Shown in pieces: positions 42,979 to 51,798 of a DNA stretch of 64,000 nt. The notes below the pieces were generated by a model. That model did not search any database. It was not told where the DNA came from and saw only the letters and a program-made list of their open reading frames with translations. Each line of letters begins with the position of its first letter. Positions within the stretch are counted from its first letter, which is position 1. A program made the translations under genes and the position numbers. The stretch covers positions 60,081 to 124,080 of the forward strand of contig NZ_JNKR01000004.1 in NCBI RefSeq assembly GCF_000702905.1. The letters are read 5' to 3'. The stretch is from Mitsuokella jalaludinii DSM 13811. Its GTDB lineage: Bacteria; Bacillota; Negativicutes; Selenomonadales; Selenomonadaceae.

Positions 42979-45888
42979 ATGAACAAGAATATCATCAATG
43001 GGCCCTATCTTCTGGACCCGCGTGCCACGCAGATCACAGTCGCTTGGGAGACCGTCGAGCCGACGGATTTCAAGGTGACGGCGAGCAGTGCAGACGGTGC
43101 GGAGTACTTCGGCGATGTTGTGTATGAGCGCGAGGAACCCTGCCAGGAGTACCCGAAAGGGGCCTGTGTCTACACGGCGGTCATCAAGGGACTGGAACCG
43201 GCGACGGAATATGCATACACGGTCATGGGCGGCGGCGAGGTTTCAGCTGCGTCGTTTCAGACGCTGGCAGAGGCACCAAAGCACCTTCATCTGTTGACGC
43301 TGTCAGACTCGCATCTCTTTCACAACAGTTCGTTCTTCAAGAAGATTGCCGTACAGGAAGCACCGGAGTTCATCCTGCACGGCGGTGACATTTCTTTCGG
43401 TACGGGCTATCAGCACGATCAGTATCAGGACAACTGGTTCCACAAGATTCCCGATGTCCTCGCGCGCATCCCGGCCTACTACATCCACGGCAATCACGAT
43501 GACGGCCCTTACTACGACGCGTTCTTCACGGCGACGCAGGGGCGCACAGTCCACACGGCCGACGGCGGCAACACATTCTCGTTCGATTACGGGCCTGCAC
43601 ATTTTACGATGATTGACAGCAATCCCTGGGGCCTCTTTGAGATGAATGCCGTCAATTCCGAGATGCCGCTTGACCGGGAGACGCGCAAGCGCATTGATGA
43701 TACACTCAAGTGGATTGAGGAAGACCTGACGAGCCCGGCGGCTAAGAAGGCGAAGTGGCGCATCCTCATGATGCATCACCCGTACACGGACCCGTTCAAC
43801 AACCGCTACATCGTGCCGATTGCGGAGCGCTGCCAGGCACAGCTCGTGCTTGGCGGCCATCTCCACTACTACATCAAGTCGGTCTCCGTCGACCCGAAAG
43901 TCGGTGCCCGCACGGTATACGTCTGCGAGGGCAGTGCGCAGGATCCGGAGGCCGAGTACACGGCGGCCCGCGAGGATAAGCGCCTGCTCAGCGAATTCCC
44001 GGAAATCACCGCTACGGGACGCAGCAATTACGGCATTCTCGACGTGACGGAAGAGGCGCTTGACTACCGGCTCTACGGCTTTGAGAAAGATGGCAGTACG
44101 AAACTCGTCGACACGATCCATCTGACGCACGATGAGCCCGACGTCGAGTTCACGGATATCGAGCTGCGCCGCTTGGATAACAACGGCAATGTCGAAGTCC
44201 GGGCGCTGGCCGAGAACAAGGGAACGGCCATGGCAGAAGCTGTCATCCACCTGCTCGACAACAAGTGTGAGCATGCCATCAATCTCTTCGGCAGTGAGGA
44301 GAATAGCCAGGTCGCCGTGCTCGAACCGGGGGAGAAGCGCAAGCTCGCAGCCGTCTATCAGGCCGTGCAGCCCGGTGAGCACACGCTGCGCGTCGGCGAG
44401 ACGGAACTGAAGCTCGTCGTCTTTGAGCCGACGCAGCTCTCTTTCGCGCACATGCGCGTGCGCGCCGGACAGGGCGAGGCTGCTGACTGCATGATCGCAG
44501 GCATTGAGGCGACGAACAACCTCGACCACGAGATCTTCGTCTCGGTACCGCTCTACATCAATCAGCGCATCGCCGAGACGAAGAGCCTGTTCTTCCGCGG
44601 CCATGAGAAGCGCTATATTGAGTTCCACTACAAGTTCCAGCAGGGCGGCGAATATCAGGTCAGCATTGCCGACCAGCTGCCGAAGGAAGTCTCGATTGAA
44701 GGCGGCATCCGCATCATCCCGCGCATCCTCGACAAGTCGGGGCACGGCCATACGGCCCTGCTGCACGGCTCGCCGAAGGTCCGTGAAGTCGACGGCCACA
44801 TGGAAGTCGCGCTCGAGCAGTATGGCGATTACATCGAGATACCGGCGAGCCGCGATCTTCGCGCGCCGCAGGGCTTCACCGGCATGGTCTGGGCAGACAT
44901 CGACCGCCTGGCAAGGCCGAGCGAGATGGGCCACAACCCGCTGATGGTCCGCGGCAAGTCCGTGGGCTGGGGAGCGACGTACTGCCTGCGCATGGTCGTA
45001 GAGCGCGCCGGCGGTCTCAAATGGGGCATCTGCCATGATATCACGGAGTATTCGTGGCAGGGCGGCGAGGCAAAGATCGGCGAATGGGCGCAGTACACGA
45101 TGACCTTCGACAAGAAGGCAGGCGGCGATTCGTACTGTGACGGCAAGCCGCTGGCGCATGTGGCGGGCATCTCGGATGACAGCGAGATACGCCAGTGGGA
45201 CGATCAGCCAATCTTTGTCGGCTATTCCTACATCGGCCATGTCATCCCTGAGATCGGCCGGCCGAAGTACTTCACGCATCTGCCCGGCCGCATCAGCCAG
45301 GTCCGCTTCTACAAGAAAGGACTGACGGCGGAGGAGAATCGGGAGATTTACGAGCATCCCGAGGCAGAAGGCCCCGAGCGCGATGACCTCGCGGTCTGGC
45401 TCGACTTCCACAGCATTCTCAAGGTCGGTACGCACACGACAGAGTGGCGCCATCCGGCCATCTACGATCCGGCTTTCAAGACGCAGAAGAAGTATTGGCG
45501 TTTCAAGCAGCTCAAGGCCAAGACGCATCTGCCGTTGCAGGCCAGCCTGCGCGCGCGTGTGGAGGTGTCGGATGACATGGCGACGGTCAAGGCGAGCCGT
45601 CCAATCAATCTAAAGGACGGCACGAATTACGTCGACATCTCGAACCTGCCAGAGGCGCAGTATCTGCGCATCGTGACGGAATTCGCGGCAGAAGTCGGTC
45701 CCGACGGCACGTTCGTGCCGGAGCTTCTCTCATATCAGGTCGTGGCGGAAAACGGGCGCGACTTCACCGACATGTTCTGGTCAACGCGCCCCGACTGGGA
45801 GCGCGGCCGCTTCACTGGAGCCGTCGGCTTCCCGCCGGTCGACCGCCTGCGCGACTATCCCGAATACACCGACGTCATCCATGGTTGA
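42979..45888 (+). CDS. Large metallophosphoesterase with Fn3-like, CARDB-like and LamG-like domains
   Basis: A 969-residue protein. An N-terminal Fn3-like domain of purple-acid-phosphatase type (residues 5-95) precedes a calcineurin-like phosphoesterase domain (about 105-330). Its metal motifs are all present: LSDSH, HGGDI, HGNHDD, MMHHP and GGHLHYY. Then come a CARDB-like beta domain (380-500), a LamG/concanavalin-like domain (about 600-800) and a C-terminal beta region. There is no signal peptide or anchor, so by sequence it is cytoplasmic, unusual for such a carbohydrate-binding architecture. It follows an OPA transporter. The substrate is unknown. Confidence 0.88.
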   Translation: MNKNIINGPYLLDPRATQITVAWETVEPTDFKVTASSADGAEYFGDVVYEREEPCQEYPKGACVYTAVIKGLEPATEYAYTVMGGGEVSAASFQTLAEAPKHLHLLTLSDSHLFHNSSFFKKIAVQEAPEFILHGGDISFGTGYQHDQYQDNWFHKIPDVLARIPAYYIHGNHDDGPYYDAFFTATQGRTVHTADGGNTFSFDYGPAHFTMIDSNPWGLFEMNAVNSEMPLDRETRKRIDDTLKWIEEDLTSPAAKKAKWRILMMHHPYTDPFNNRYIVPIAERCQAQLVLGGHLHYYIKSVSVDPKVGARTVYVCEGSAQDPEAEYTAAREDKRLLSEFPEITATGRSNYGILDVTEEALDYRLYGFEKDGSTKLVDTIHLTHDEPDVEFTDIELRRLDNNGNVEVRALAENKGTAMAEAVIHLLDNKCEHAINLFGSEENSQVAVLEPGEKRKLAAVYQAVQPGEHTLRVGETELKLVVFEPTQLSFAHMRVRAGQGEAADCMIAGIEATNNLDHEIFVSVPLYINQRIAETKSLFFRGHEKRYIEFHYKFQQGGEYQVSIADQLPKEVSIEGGIRIIPRILDKSGHGHTALLHGSPKVREVDGHMEVALEQYGDYIEIPASRDLRAPQGFTGMVWADIDRLARPSEMGHNPLMVRGKSVGWGATYCLRMVVERAGGLKWGICHDITEYSWQGGEAKIGEWAQYTMTFDKKAGGDSYCDGKPLAHVAGISDDSEIRQWDDQPIFVGYSYIGHVIPEIGRPKYFTHLPGRISQVRFYKKGLTAEENREIYEHPEAEGPERDDLAVWLDFHSILKVGTHTTEWRHPAIYDPAFKTQKKYWRFKQLKAKTHLPLQASLRARVEVSDDMATVKASRPINLKDGTNYVDISNLPEAQYLRIVTEFAAEVGPDGTFVPELLSYQVVAENGRDFTDMFWSTRPDWERGRFTGAVGFPPVDRLRDYPEYTDVIHG

Positions 45889-45909
45889 AGACCTTTCCAC
45901 CTTTTTTAC

Positions 45910-45937
45910 GAGGACAGGAACTCCTGTCCTCTTTTTT
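45910..45937 (+). terminator. Terminator after the metallophosphoesterase
   Basis: Stem GAGGACAGG/CCTGTCCTC with 4-base loop and six T. Confidence 0.92.
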
Positions 45938-46004
45938 GTGCTGAGACGCATCCAGCAGAACGCCGAAGCCGAAACAGGTCCCCGCGCCCCGTAGGACGTG
46001 CACA

Positions 46005-46045
46005 AACAAAAAAATCCGGCTGCATGGAAATCCATGCAGCCGGAT
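46005..46045 (-). terminator. Terminator of the aldehyde dehydrogenase gene
   Basis: Fourteen-base perfect stem ATCCGGCTGCATGG/CCATGCAGCCGGAT, 4-base loop, with a T run on the minus strand. Confidence 0.92.
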
Positions 46046-46058
46046 CGCTATATGCAGC

Positions 46059-47483
46059 TTAATCAAAATTCATGATGATGGTCTTTTCTTCCGTGAGCTC
46101 GCGGATGGCGTATTCCGGGCCTTCTTTGCCCATGCCGCTGTCTTTTACGCCGCCGTAGGGCATGTTATCCATGCGGAAGCTGGAGCCGTCGTTGATGACG
46201 ACGCCGCCGGCTTCGATGTGCTCGGCTGCGTAATGTGCGATGTAGAGGGACGTCGTAAAGACGCCGGCCTGCAGGCCGTAGCGGGAGTTGTTGACGCCGG
46301 CGATGGCTTCTTCAATCGTGTCATAGGGGATGATCGAGAAGATCGGTGCGAATGCTTCATTCTTGACGACATCCATGTCGGGCGTTACATCGGTAAGGAT
46401 GGTCGGCTCGTAGAAAGCACCGCGGCGGTGGCCGCCGGTCAGTACCTTGGCGCCGGCTGCTGCGGCATCCTTGACCCAGCCCTCGATGCGGACGGCTTCT
46501 TTCTCCGCAATCATCGGGCCGAGGCAGGTCGATTCGTCGCTGAGCTTGCCACCCTTGAAGTTCTTGGCAAAGGCGACGGCGTAGTCACAGAACTCTTGGT
46601 AGATGCTGCGCGAGACGTAGACGCGCTGGCAGGAGATGCAGACCTGGCCGGCGTTGAGGAAGGCGTACTTGGCACAGAGCTCGGCGACCTTCTTGACGTC
46701 CTTGACGTCCTCGTGCACGACGTTGGCGGAGTTCGAGCCGAGCTCGAGTGCCACGCGGCGGAATCCGGCGGCTTCCTGCAGGGATTTGCCGACGGGGACG
46801 CTGCCGGTGAAGGAGAACATGCGGATGCGTGCATCCTTTGTCAGGTATTTGCCGACGAGCGCACCGGGGCCGGTCAGCAGGTTGAGGCAGCCTGCCGGCA
46901 GCCCCGCTTCACGGAAGACGTCACAGAGGAGCGCGGCGGTCAGAGGCGTGGCCGATGCAGGCTTGTAGATGACGGTGTTGCCGGCCGCGAGCGCCGGTCC
47001 GATCTTGTGGGCAGCGAGATTTACCGGGAAGTTAAACGGCGTGATGGCGCAGACGACGCCGAGCGGTTGGCGGATGGTGAAGGCGAGCTTGTTCTGGCAG
47101 CCCGGGGCACCGGCAAGCGGGATCGTCTCTCCCTTGAGGCGCTTGGCTTCTTCTGCCGAGAGGATCAGCGTCTGGTAGGCGCGCCCAATCTCGCCACGGG
47201 CATCGCGCAGGGGCTTGCCCGCTTCAGCCGACAGTGCTGCGGCGAATTCCTCGGTGCGCTCGCGCATGAGGTTGGCGGCCTTGAGGATGATCTCGTAGCG
47301 CTCGTAGGCAGAGAGCTTGACCTCGCGGAAGGCCTTCTCGGCTGCGTCGACGGCCGCACGGCATTCTGCCTCGCCAGCGACGGCAATCTCGGCAATGGTT
47401 TCGTTCGTCTCTTTATTGTAGACAGGGACGGTCTTCTCGGTCATGACTTCCTGGCCGCCGATGTAGAGTGGCTGTTTTTTCAT
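46059..47483 (-). CDS. NAD(P)-dependent aldehyde dehydrogenase
   Basis: A 474-residue ALDH-superfamily enzyme. The catalytic cysteine is in NAGQVCISCQR, the general-base glutamate in VALELGSNSA, the nucleotide motif in FSFTGSVPVGK and the coenzyme glutamate/phenylalanine in NEAFAPIFSI. The glutamate is retained, whereas CoA-acylating methylmalonate-semialdehyde dehydrogenases (IolA) have a different sequence there. This is therefore probably a hydrolytic ALDH and not IolA. It lies 15 bases downstream of the DeoR regulator and diverges from the inositol operon, so a semialdehyde or lactaldehyde-like intermediate is a reasonable but unproven substrate. Confidence 0.9.
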   Translation of the reverse strand: MKKQPLYIGGQEVMTEKTVPVYNKETNETIAEIAVAGEAECRAAVDAAEKAFREVKLSAYERYEIILKAANLMRERTEEFAAALSAEAGKPLRDARGEIGRAYQTLILSAEEAKRLKGETIPLAGAPGCQNKLAFTIRQPLGVVCAITPFNFPVNLAAHKIGPALAAGNTVIYKPASATPLTAALLCDVFREAGLPAGCLNLLTGPGALVGKYLTKDARIRMFSFTGSVPVGKSLQEAAGFRRVALELGSNSANVVHEDVKDVKKVAELCAKYAFLNAGQVCISCQRVYVSRSIYQEFCDYAVAFAKNFKGGKLSDESTCLGPMIAEKEAVRIEGWVKDAAAAGAKVLTGGHRRGAFYEPTILTDVTPDMDVVKNEAFAPIFSIIPYDTIEEAIAGVNNSRYGLQAGVFTTSLYIAHYAAEHIEAGGVVINDGSSFRMDNMPYGGVKDSGMGKEGPEYAIRELTEEKTIIMNFD

Positions 47484-47498
47484 AGTGATTCCTCCTGA

Positions 47499-48302
47499 TC
47501 AATGATGTGCGGCGAGTTTCTCAATCTCTTCCTCGCGTATCGTGTCCGGCGTGATGAGCTGGATGTGGTTGGCCGTGCAGTACGAGATGTACTTTTCAGG
47601 CGGCATCTTGTTGGTCACGATGTACTGCATCTCCTTGAGCGTACAGTAGCTCATCAGGGAGGAGATGTCGAATTTCGAATCGTCGACGAGCAGGAAGTGC
47701 TCGCAGTCCTTCTCGACGAGGCAGCGCTTGATCTCGCATTCGAGCGGCGAGGCGTTCGTCGCGCCGTGCTCGAGCGAGATGCCCGTGCTCGCGAGGAAGA
47801 CCTTCGATATATTATAGCGGCGCAGGACCTGGATGACCTGCGGTCCGACGAACGCCTTGGACGGGGTGAAGAGCGAACCGCCCGTCGCGAGGACATTGAG
47901 GTTGCTGTAGTTGGATGCAGCATTGATGACGTGGACACTCGCCGTGACGATGGTCAGGCGGTGCTTCTCCGTCAGGTACGGGATCATGTGCATCGTGGTC
48001 GTGCCGGAGTCGATGTAGATGACATCGCCGTCGTGGACGAAGTCTGCTGCCATGCGGGCAATCTGCTTTTTGGCATCGGCATTGCGGCTCTCGCGCGAGG
48101 CGAAAGGTTCCGGGCTGCCGGACGGCTCGGCGAGGACAATGCCGCCGTAGACCTTCTTGATGAGGCCCTGCTGTTCGAGCTCTGCGATATCGCGGCGTAT
48201 GGTGTTCTTAGAGACCTGGAACGTATCACAGAGATCGTTGATAGATATGTTGTGCACACTCTTCAACAATTCATGGATGCGGTTGATTCGATCGATTTTC
48301 AT
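47499..48302 (-). CDS. DeoR-family transcriptional regulator (probable inositol-operon repressor)
   Basis: A 267-residue regulator with an N-terminal winged helix-turn-helix (INDLCDTFQVSKNTIRRDIAEL, here quoted as SKNTIRRDIAEL) and a C-terminal DeoR sugar-phosphate sensor domain with VIYIDSGTTTMHMIPYL and LVDDSKFD. IolR of Bacillus belongs to this family and senses phosphorylated 2-deoxy-5-ketogluconate. Divergence from the iol operon makes the same role likely here, by inference. It is transcribed with the aldehyde dehydrogenase gene. Confidence 0.92.
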   Translation of the reverse strand: MKIDRINRIHELLKSVHNISINDLCDTFQVSKNTIRRDIAELEQQGLIKKVYGGIVLAEPSGSPEPFASRESRNADAKKQIARMAADFVHDGDVIYIDSGTTTMHMIPYLTEKHRLTIVTASVHVINAASNYSNLNVLATGGSLFTPSKAFVGPQVIQVLRRYNISKVFLASTGISLEHGATNASPLECEIKRCLVEKDCEHFLLVDDSKFDISSLMSYCTLKEMQYIVTNKMPPEKYISYCTANHIQLITPDTIREEEIEKLAAHH

Positions 48303-48414
48303 GAGAGATCACCTGCTTCTGCGCCTGAGGCACATGGGGTGTCGAATCATTACACAACATACGCCAACAGACATTCAAGAAATAACCAATTTATGAGTAG
48401 GTTCGTTTACTTTC

Positions 48415-48443
48415 ATTATAAGCGAATTGTCGGTAAGAAACAA
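48415..48443 (-). promoter_or_regulatory. Promoter of the DeoR-type regulator gene
   Basis: On the minus strand, TTGTTT (48443-48438) and perfect TATAAT (48420-48415) with a 17-base spacer, about 110 bases before the regulator start. Confidence 0.65.
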
Positions 48444-48597
48444 GAGAAAACAGAAAAAAGTACCATTTTTCATGGACTGGACGGTGCGGGAACGGCAAGT
48501 CTTAAGCAACACTTATCATATAGAGCAATCATGATTACTCATGATTATCAGAAAAAATAAAATTCCGCAAAATCTTGCCAAAAAGCTCAAAACAGTA

Positions 48598-48626
48598 TTG
48601 ACAACGTGATGTAAAAGTATTAAATT
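48598..48626 (+). promoter_or_regulatory. Promoter of the inositol catabolic operon
   Basis: Perfect TTGACA (48598-48603), 17-base spacer, TAAATT (48621-48626). Confidence 0.7.
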
Positions 48627-48650
48627 ATAGCCATAAGGTAATCAAAAGGT

Positions 48651-48670
48651 TATCAACAACAGCGTTGATA
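48651..48670. promoter_or_regulatory. Candidate operator in the iol leader
   Basis: Inverted repeat TATCAAC-aacagc-GTTGATA just downstream of the promoter, between it and the Shine-Dalgarno. Its position suits repression by the divergently encoded DeoR-type protein. Confidence 0.5.
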
Positions 48671-48698
48671 CTATCATCAGAATAGGAGAGTGGACAAC

Positions 48699-49868
48699 AT
48701 GGGTTATACGTTTATGGTTCCGGCAAAGATCATCTCGGGCACGAATGTCATTGAAGAACTCGGCCAGCACATCCAGGGCAAGGGCACGAAGGCCCTGATC
48801 GTCACGGATCAGTTCATGGTGAAGTTCGGCAATGCGGCGAAGGTTGAGAATGCACTCGCTAAGGCAAACATCCCGTACGTCACTTTCGCTGGTGCCAATT
48901 CGGAGCCGACGGATAAGATCGTCGATGCCGGCCTGAAGGTATACCGTGAGGAAGGCTGCGACTTCCTCGTCGCTCTCGGCGGCGGCAGCCCCATGGATAC
49001 GGCAAAGGCAATCATGTTCATGTCGACGCAGCCGGAAGGCAAGAAGATCAACGAGTTCATGCATGTCAACATCGACATGCCGGTCCCGTATCTCGTCGCT
49101 ATCCCGACGACGGCTGGCACGGGCTCTGAGGTCACGAAGAACACAATCATCGCTGATACGGAGAACAACGTCAAGATGCTGCTCGGCGGCCCATCCATCA
49201 TCCCGGCTCTCGCTGTTGTCGATCCGACCTTCACGATGACGGCTCCGCCATCTGTCACGGCTGCAACGGGTATCGATGCGCTCTGCCATTCGATCGAGGC
49301 TTACACGAGCCGCAAGGCACAGCCGCTGACCGATACGTTCGCACTCTCGGCCATCAAGAAGATCCACAAGAACCTGCCAATCTGCTACAAGGATGGCAAG
49401 AACGTCGAAGCCCGCCTGCAGATGAGCATCGCGGCAACGGAAGCCGGCATCGCCTTCAACAATGCCTCCGTCACGATCGTCCATGGCATGAGCCGCCCGA
49501 TCGGCGCTCTGTTCCACATCGCACACGGCGTCTCGAATGCCATCCTGCTGCCGGCCTGCATGAAGTTCGCCATCGAGGAGAACACGGCACGCTTTGCCAC
49601 GATTGCACGCGTCATGGGTGTTGCGGATGACGCTACGCCGGACCACGATGCAGCTGAGGCATTCGTCGCAGAGGTCACGCGCTTCTGCAAGGAAGTCGGC
49701 ATCCCGTCGGCAGAGTCCCTGCTCGAGCAGCGCGGCTTCAAGAAGGAAGACTTCCTCGCACAGCTCGACAAGATGGCTTCCGATGCGCTCGAGAGCGGCA
49801 GCCCGCAGAACACGATGCGCATCCCGACGAAGGAACAGCTCATCGAGATCTACAAGGAACTCTTCTGA
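48699..49868 (+). CDS. Iron-containing alcohol dehydrogenase (group III)
   Basis: A 389-residue Fe-dependent dehydrogenase. The nucleotide loop is LGGGSPMDTAK and the metal ligands are D193, H197 (GIDALCHSIEAYTS), H262 and H276 (HGMSRPIGALFHIAHG). In FucO a second-sphere histidine sits four residues after the first of these; here it is Arg266. As first gene of the iol operon, an attractive role is reduction of malonate semialdehyde to 3-hydroxypropionate, balancing NADH from inositol oxidation. That substrate is inferred from context only. The start at 48699 is chosen for aggagag spaced 8 bases. Confidence 0.92.
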   Translation: MGYTFMVPAKIISGTNVIEELGQHIQGKGTKALIVTDQFMVKFGNAAKVENALAKANIPYVTFAGANSEPTDKIVDAGLKVYREEGCDFLVALGGGSPMDTAKAIMFMSTQPEGKKINEFMHVNIDMPVPYLVAIPTTAGTGSEVTKNTIIADTENNVKMLLGGPSIIPALAVVDPTFTMTAPPSVTAATGIDALCHSIEAYTSRKAQPLTDTFALSAIKKIHKNLPICYKDGKNVEARLQMSIAATEAGIAFNNASVTIVHGMSRPIGALFHIAHGVSNAILLPACMKFAIEENTARFATIARVMGVADDATPDHDAAEAFVAEVTRFCKEVGIPSAESLLEQRGFKKEDFLAQLDKMASDALESGSPQNTMRIPTKEQLIEIYKELF

Positions 49869-49907
49869 TTTCGCAAGAACCCGCATGATAGAATAGGAGG
49901 GGTGGTC

Positions 49908-50750
49908 ATGCCACTCGTACATTTGACAGACCTCATAAGCAAGCCAGACAACACATACGCAATTGGCGCGTTCAATGTCTCGGATATGGAGATGGCCATG
50001 GGTGCCATCAAGGCGGCAGAAGAGCTCCATGCTCCGCTGATCCTGCAGATTGCAGAAGGCCGCCTGCGCTACTCGCCGCTCGACCTGCTTGGCCCCGTGA
50101 TGATCGCGGCCGCCAAGAAGTGCTCGATGCCGACGGCCGTTCATCTCGACCACGGCAGCACGATGGAGACAATCAAGCTTGCGCTCGACCTCGGCTTCAC
50201 GTCCGTCATGTTCGACGGTTCGAAATATCCGCTCGATGAGAACATCGCCCGCACGCAGGAAGTCGTCAAGCTTGCGAGGAGCTACGGCGCTGACGTCGAA
50301 GGTGAGATCGGCCGCGTCGGCGGCGCGGAGGGCGACTACAAGAGCGTGGATGTCCTCGTCACGAGCGTCGAGGAAGCCAAGCGCTTTGCCGAGGAATCCG
50401 GCATCGATGCGATGGCCGTCGCAATCGGAACGGCACATGGCAACTACAAGGAGAAGCCGCAGCTCCGCATCGACCGCCTCAAGGAAATCCATGCGGCCGT
50501 CAAGACGCCGCTCGTCCTGCACGGCGGCACGGGCCTGACGGAAGAGGATTTCCGGACTTGCCTTGCCAACGGCATCCAGAAGATCAACATCGCCACGGCG
50601 TCGTACGACGCTTCGGCAGCGAAGATAAAGGAAGTCGCTGCAGCGAACCCGCAGGCAAAGTACTTCGATTTCAGCGATGCCATCGTACAGGGCACCTACG
50701 AGAATGTAAAGAAACACATGCACATCTTCGGGCTCGAACAGAAGGCATGA
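49908..50750 (+). CDS. iolJ: Class II aldolase, probable 2-deoxy-5-keto-gluconate-6-phosphate aldolase (IolJ-like)
   Basis: A 280-residue zinc-dependent class II fructose-bisphosphate-aldolase-family TIM barrel. Zinc and catalytic motifs: HLDHGST, VEGEIGRVGG, GTAHGNY and LHGGTGL. Within an iol operon, directly before iolC, the expected reaction is cleavage of DKG-6-phosphate into dihydroxyacetone phosphate and malonate semialdehyde. A true fructose-bisphosphate aldolase cannot be excluded from sequence alone. The start at 49908 follows aggagggg. Confidence 0.88.
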   Translation: MPLVHLTDLISKPDNTYAIGAFNVSDMEMAMGAIKAAEELHAPLILQIAEGRLRYSPLDLLGPVMIAAAKKCSMPTAVHLDHGSTMETIKLALDLGFTSVMFDGSKYPLDENIARTQEVVKLARSYGADVEGEIGRVGGAEGDYKSVDVLVTSVEEAKRFAEESGIDAMAVAIGTAHGNYKEKPQLRIDRLKEIHAAVKTPLVLHGGTGLTEEDFRTCLANGIQKINIATASYDASAAKIKEVAAANPQAKYFDFSDAIVQGTYENVKKHMHIFGLEQKA

Positions 50751-50763
50751 GGAGGATAAAGAA

Positions 50764-51798
50764 ATGGCACTCATTAGCTTTGATGAAAACAAGAAACGCG
50801 ATGTCGTCCTGATTGGCCGCGTCACGCTGGATTTCAATCCGAATGAACTGAACCGCACGCTGGACAAGGTCAAGACTTTCTCCATGTACCTCGGCGGTTC
50901 GCCGGGAAACATGGCTGTCGGCATCAACAAGTTGGGCAAGAACGTCGGCTTCATCGGCTGTGTATCTGACGACCAGTTCGGCGACTTCGTTCTCAATTAC
51001 TTCAATGAGCGTGGCATTGACACGTCCCAGATGACGCGCGCCAAGAACGGCGAGCGCATGGGCCTGACGTTCACGGAGATCAAGAGCCCGACGGAGTCGA
51101 GCATCCTGATGTACCGCGACCAGGTCGCTGACCTCGAGATTGCGCCGGAAGATGTCGATGAGCAGTACATCGCTGACAGCAAGATCCTGATTGTCTCCGG
51201 TACGGCGCTCTCGAAGAGCCCGTCGCGTGAGGCATGCCTGCTGGCTGTCCAGTATGCCAAGAAACATGGCACGCGCGTCATCTTCGATATCGACTATCGC
51301 CCGTACAGCTGGCGCAGCAAGAAGGACATCCAGATCTACTACTCGCTGCTCGCGAGCATGGCCGATGTCATCATCGGTTCGCGCGATGAGGTCAACCTCA
51401 CGGAAGGTCTCGATGAGGAGGCAACGGAGCCGGCAGATCACGTCATCGCTGAGAAGTACATCGAGCAGGGTGCCAAGATTGTCATCATCAAGCACGGCAA
51501 GAAGGGCTCGATCGCTTACACGGCCGACAAGAAGGCCTACAAGGTTGAGTCGTACCACATCAAGCTGCTGAAGTCGTTCGGCGGCGGCGATGCGTATGGC
51601 AGCGCCTTTGTCTATGGCCTGCTCGCAGGCTGGACGGTGCCGCAGGCTCTGCAGCACGGCACGGCACACGCCGCTATGGTCGTCGCAAGCCACAGCTGCT
51701 CGGATGCCATGCAGACGGTCGAGCAGATTGACGCTTTCATGCAGGAACATAAAGACGAGAAAGTCATCACGGAATTGGATTGGGAGGCAGCATTATGA
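50764..51798 (+). CDS. iolC: 5-dehydro-2-deoxygluconokinase
   Basis: PfkB-family sugar kinase of 344 residues phosphorylating 2-deoxy-5-keto-gluconate. The N-lobe motif YLGGSPGNMAVG and the catalytic FGGGDAYGSAF loop with its Asp base are present. It lies 13 bases after the aldolase gene, and its stop overlaps the iolB start by 4 bases. The phosphorylated product is the usual inducer sensed by IolR-type DeoR regulators. Confidence 0.95.
   Translation: MALISFDENKKRDVVLIGRVTLDFNPNELNRTLDKVKTFSMYLGGSPGNMAVGINKLGKNVGFIGCVSDDQFGDFVLNYFNERGIDTSQMTRAKNGERMGLTFTEIKSPTESSILMYRDQVADLEIAPEDVDEQYIADSKILIVSGTALSKSPSREACLLAVQYAKKHGTRVIFDIDYRPYSWRSKKDIQIYYSLLASMADVIIGSRDEVNLTEGLDEEATEPADHVIAEKYIEQGAKIVIIKHGKKGSIAYTADKKAYKVESYHIKLLKSFGGGDAYGSAFVYGLLAGWTVPQALQHGTAHAAMVVASHSCSDAMQTVEQIDAFMQEHKDEKVITELDWEAAL

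Larger units (their letters stand above)
48303..48698. other. Divergent control region between the DeoR regulator and iol operon
   Basis: About 396 bases, AT-rich, no gene seen. It contains the minus-strand regulator promoter (48415-48443), a repeated CATGATTA word near 48529-48547, the plus-strand operon promoter (48598-48626) and an inverted repeat at 48651-48670. These are reported separately where supported. Confidence 0.7.

Noticed and set aside
46059..47483. IolA methylmalonate-semialdehyde dehydrogenase
   Set aside because: The ELG general-base motif of hydrolytic ALDHs is retained, which CoA-acylating IolA proteins do not have.
49908..50750. Glycolytic fructose-bisphosphate aldolase
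   Set aside because: The family cannot separate the two, but placement between the Fe-ADH and iolC inside the inositol operon favours the IolJ role.
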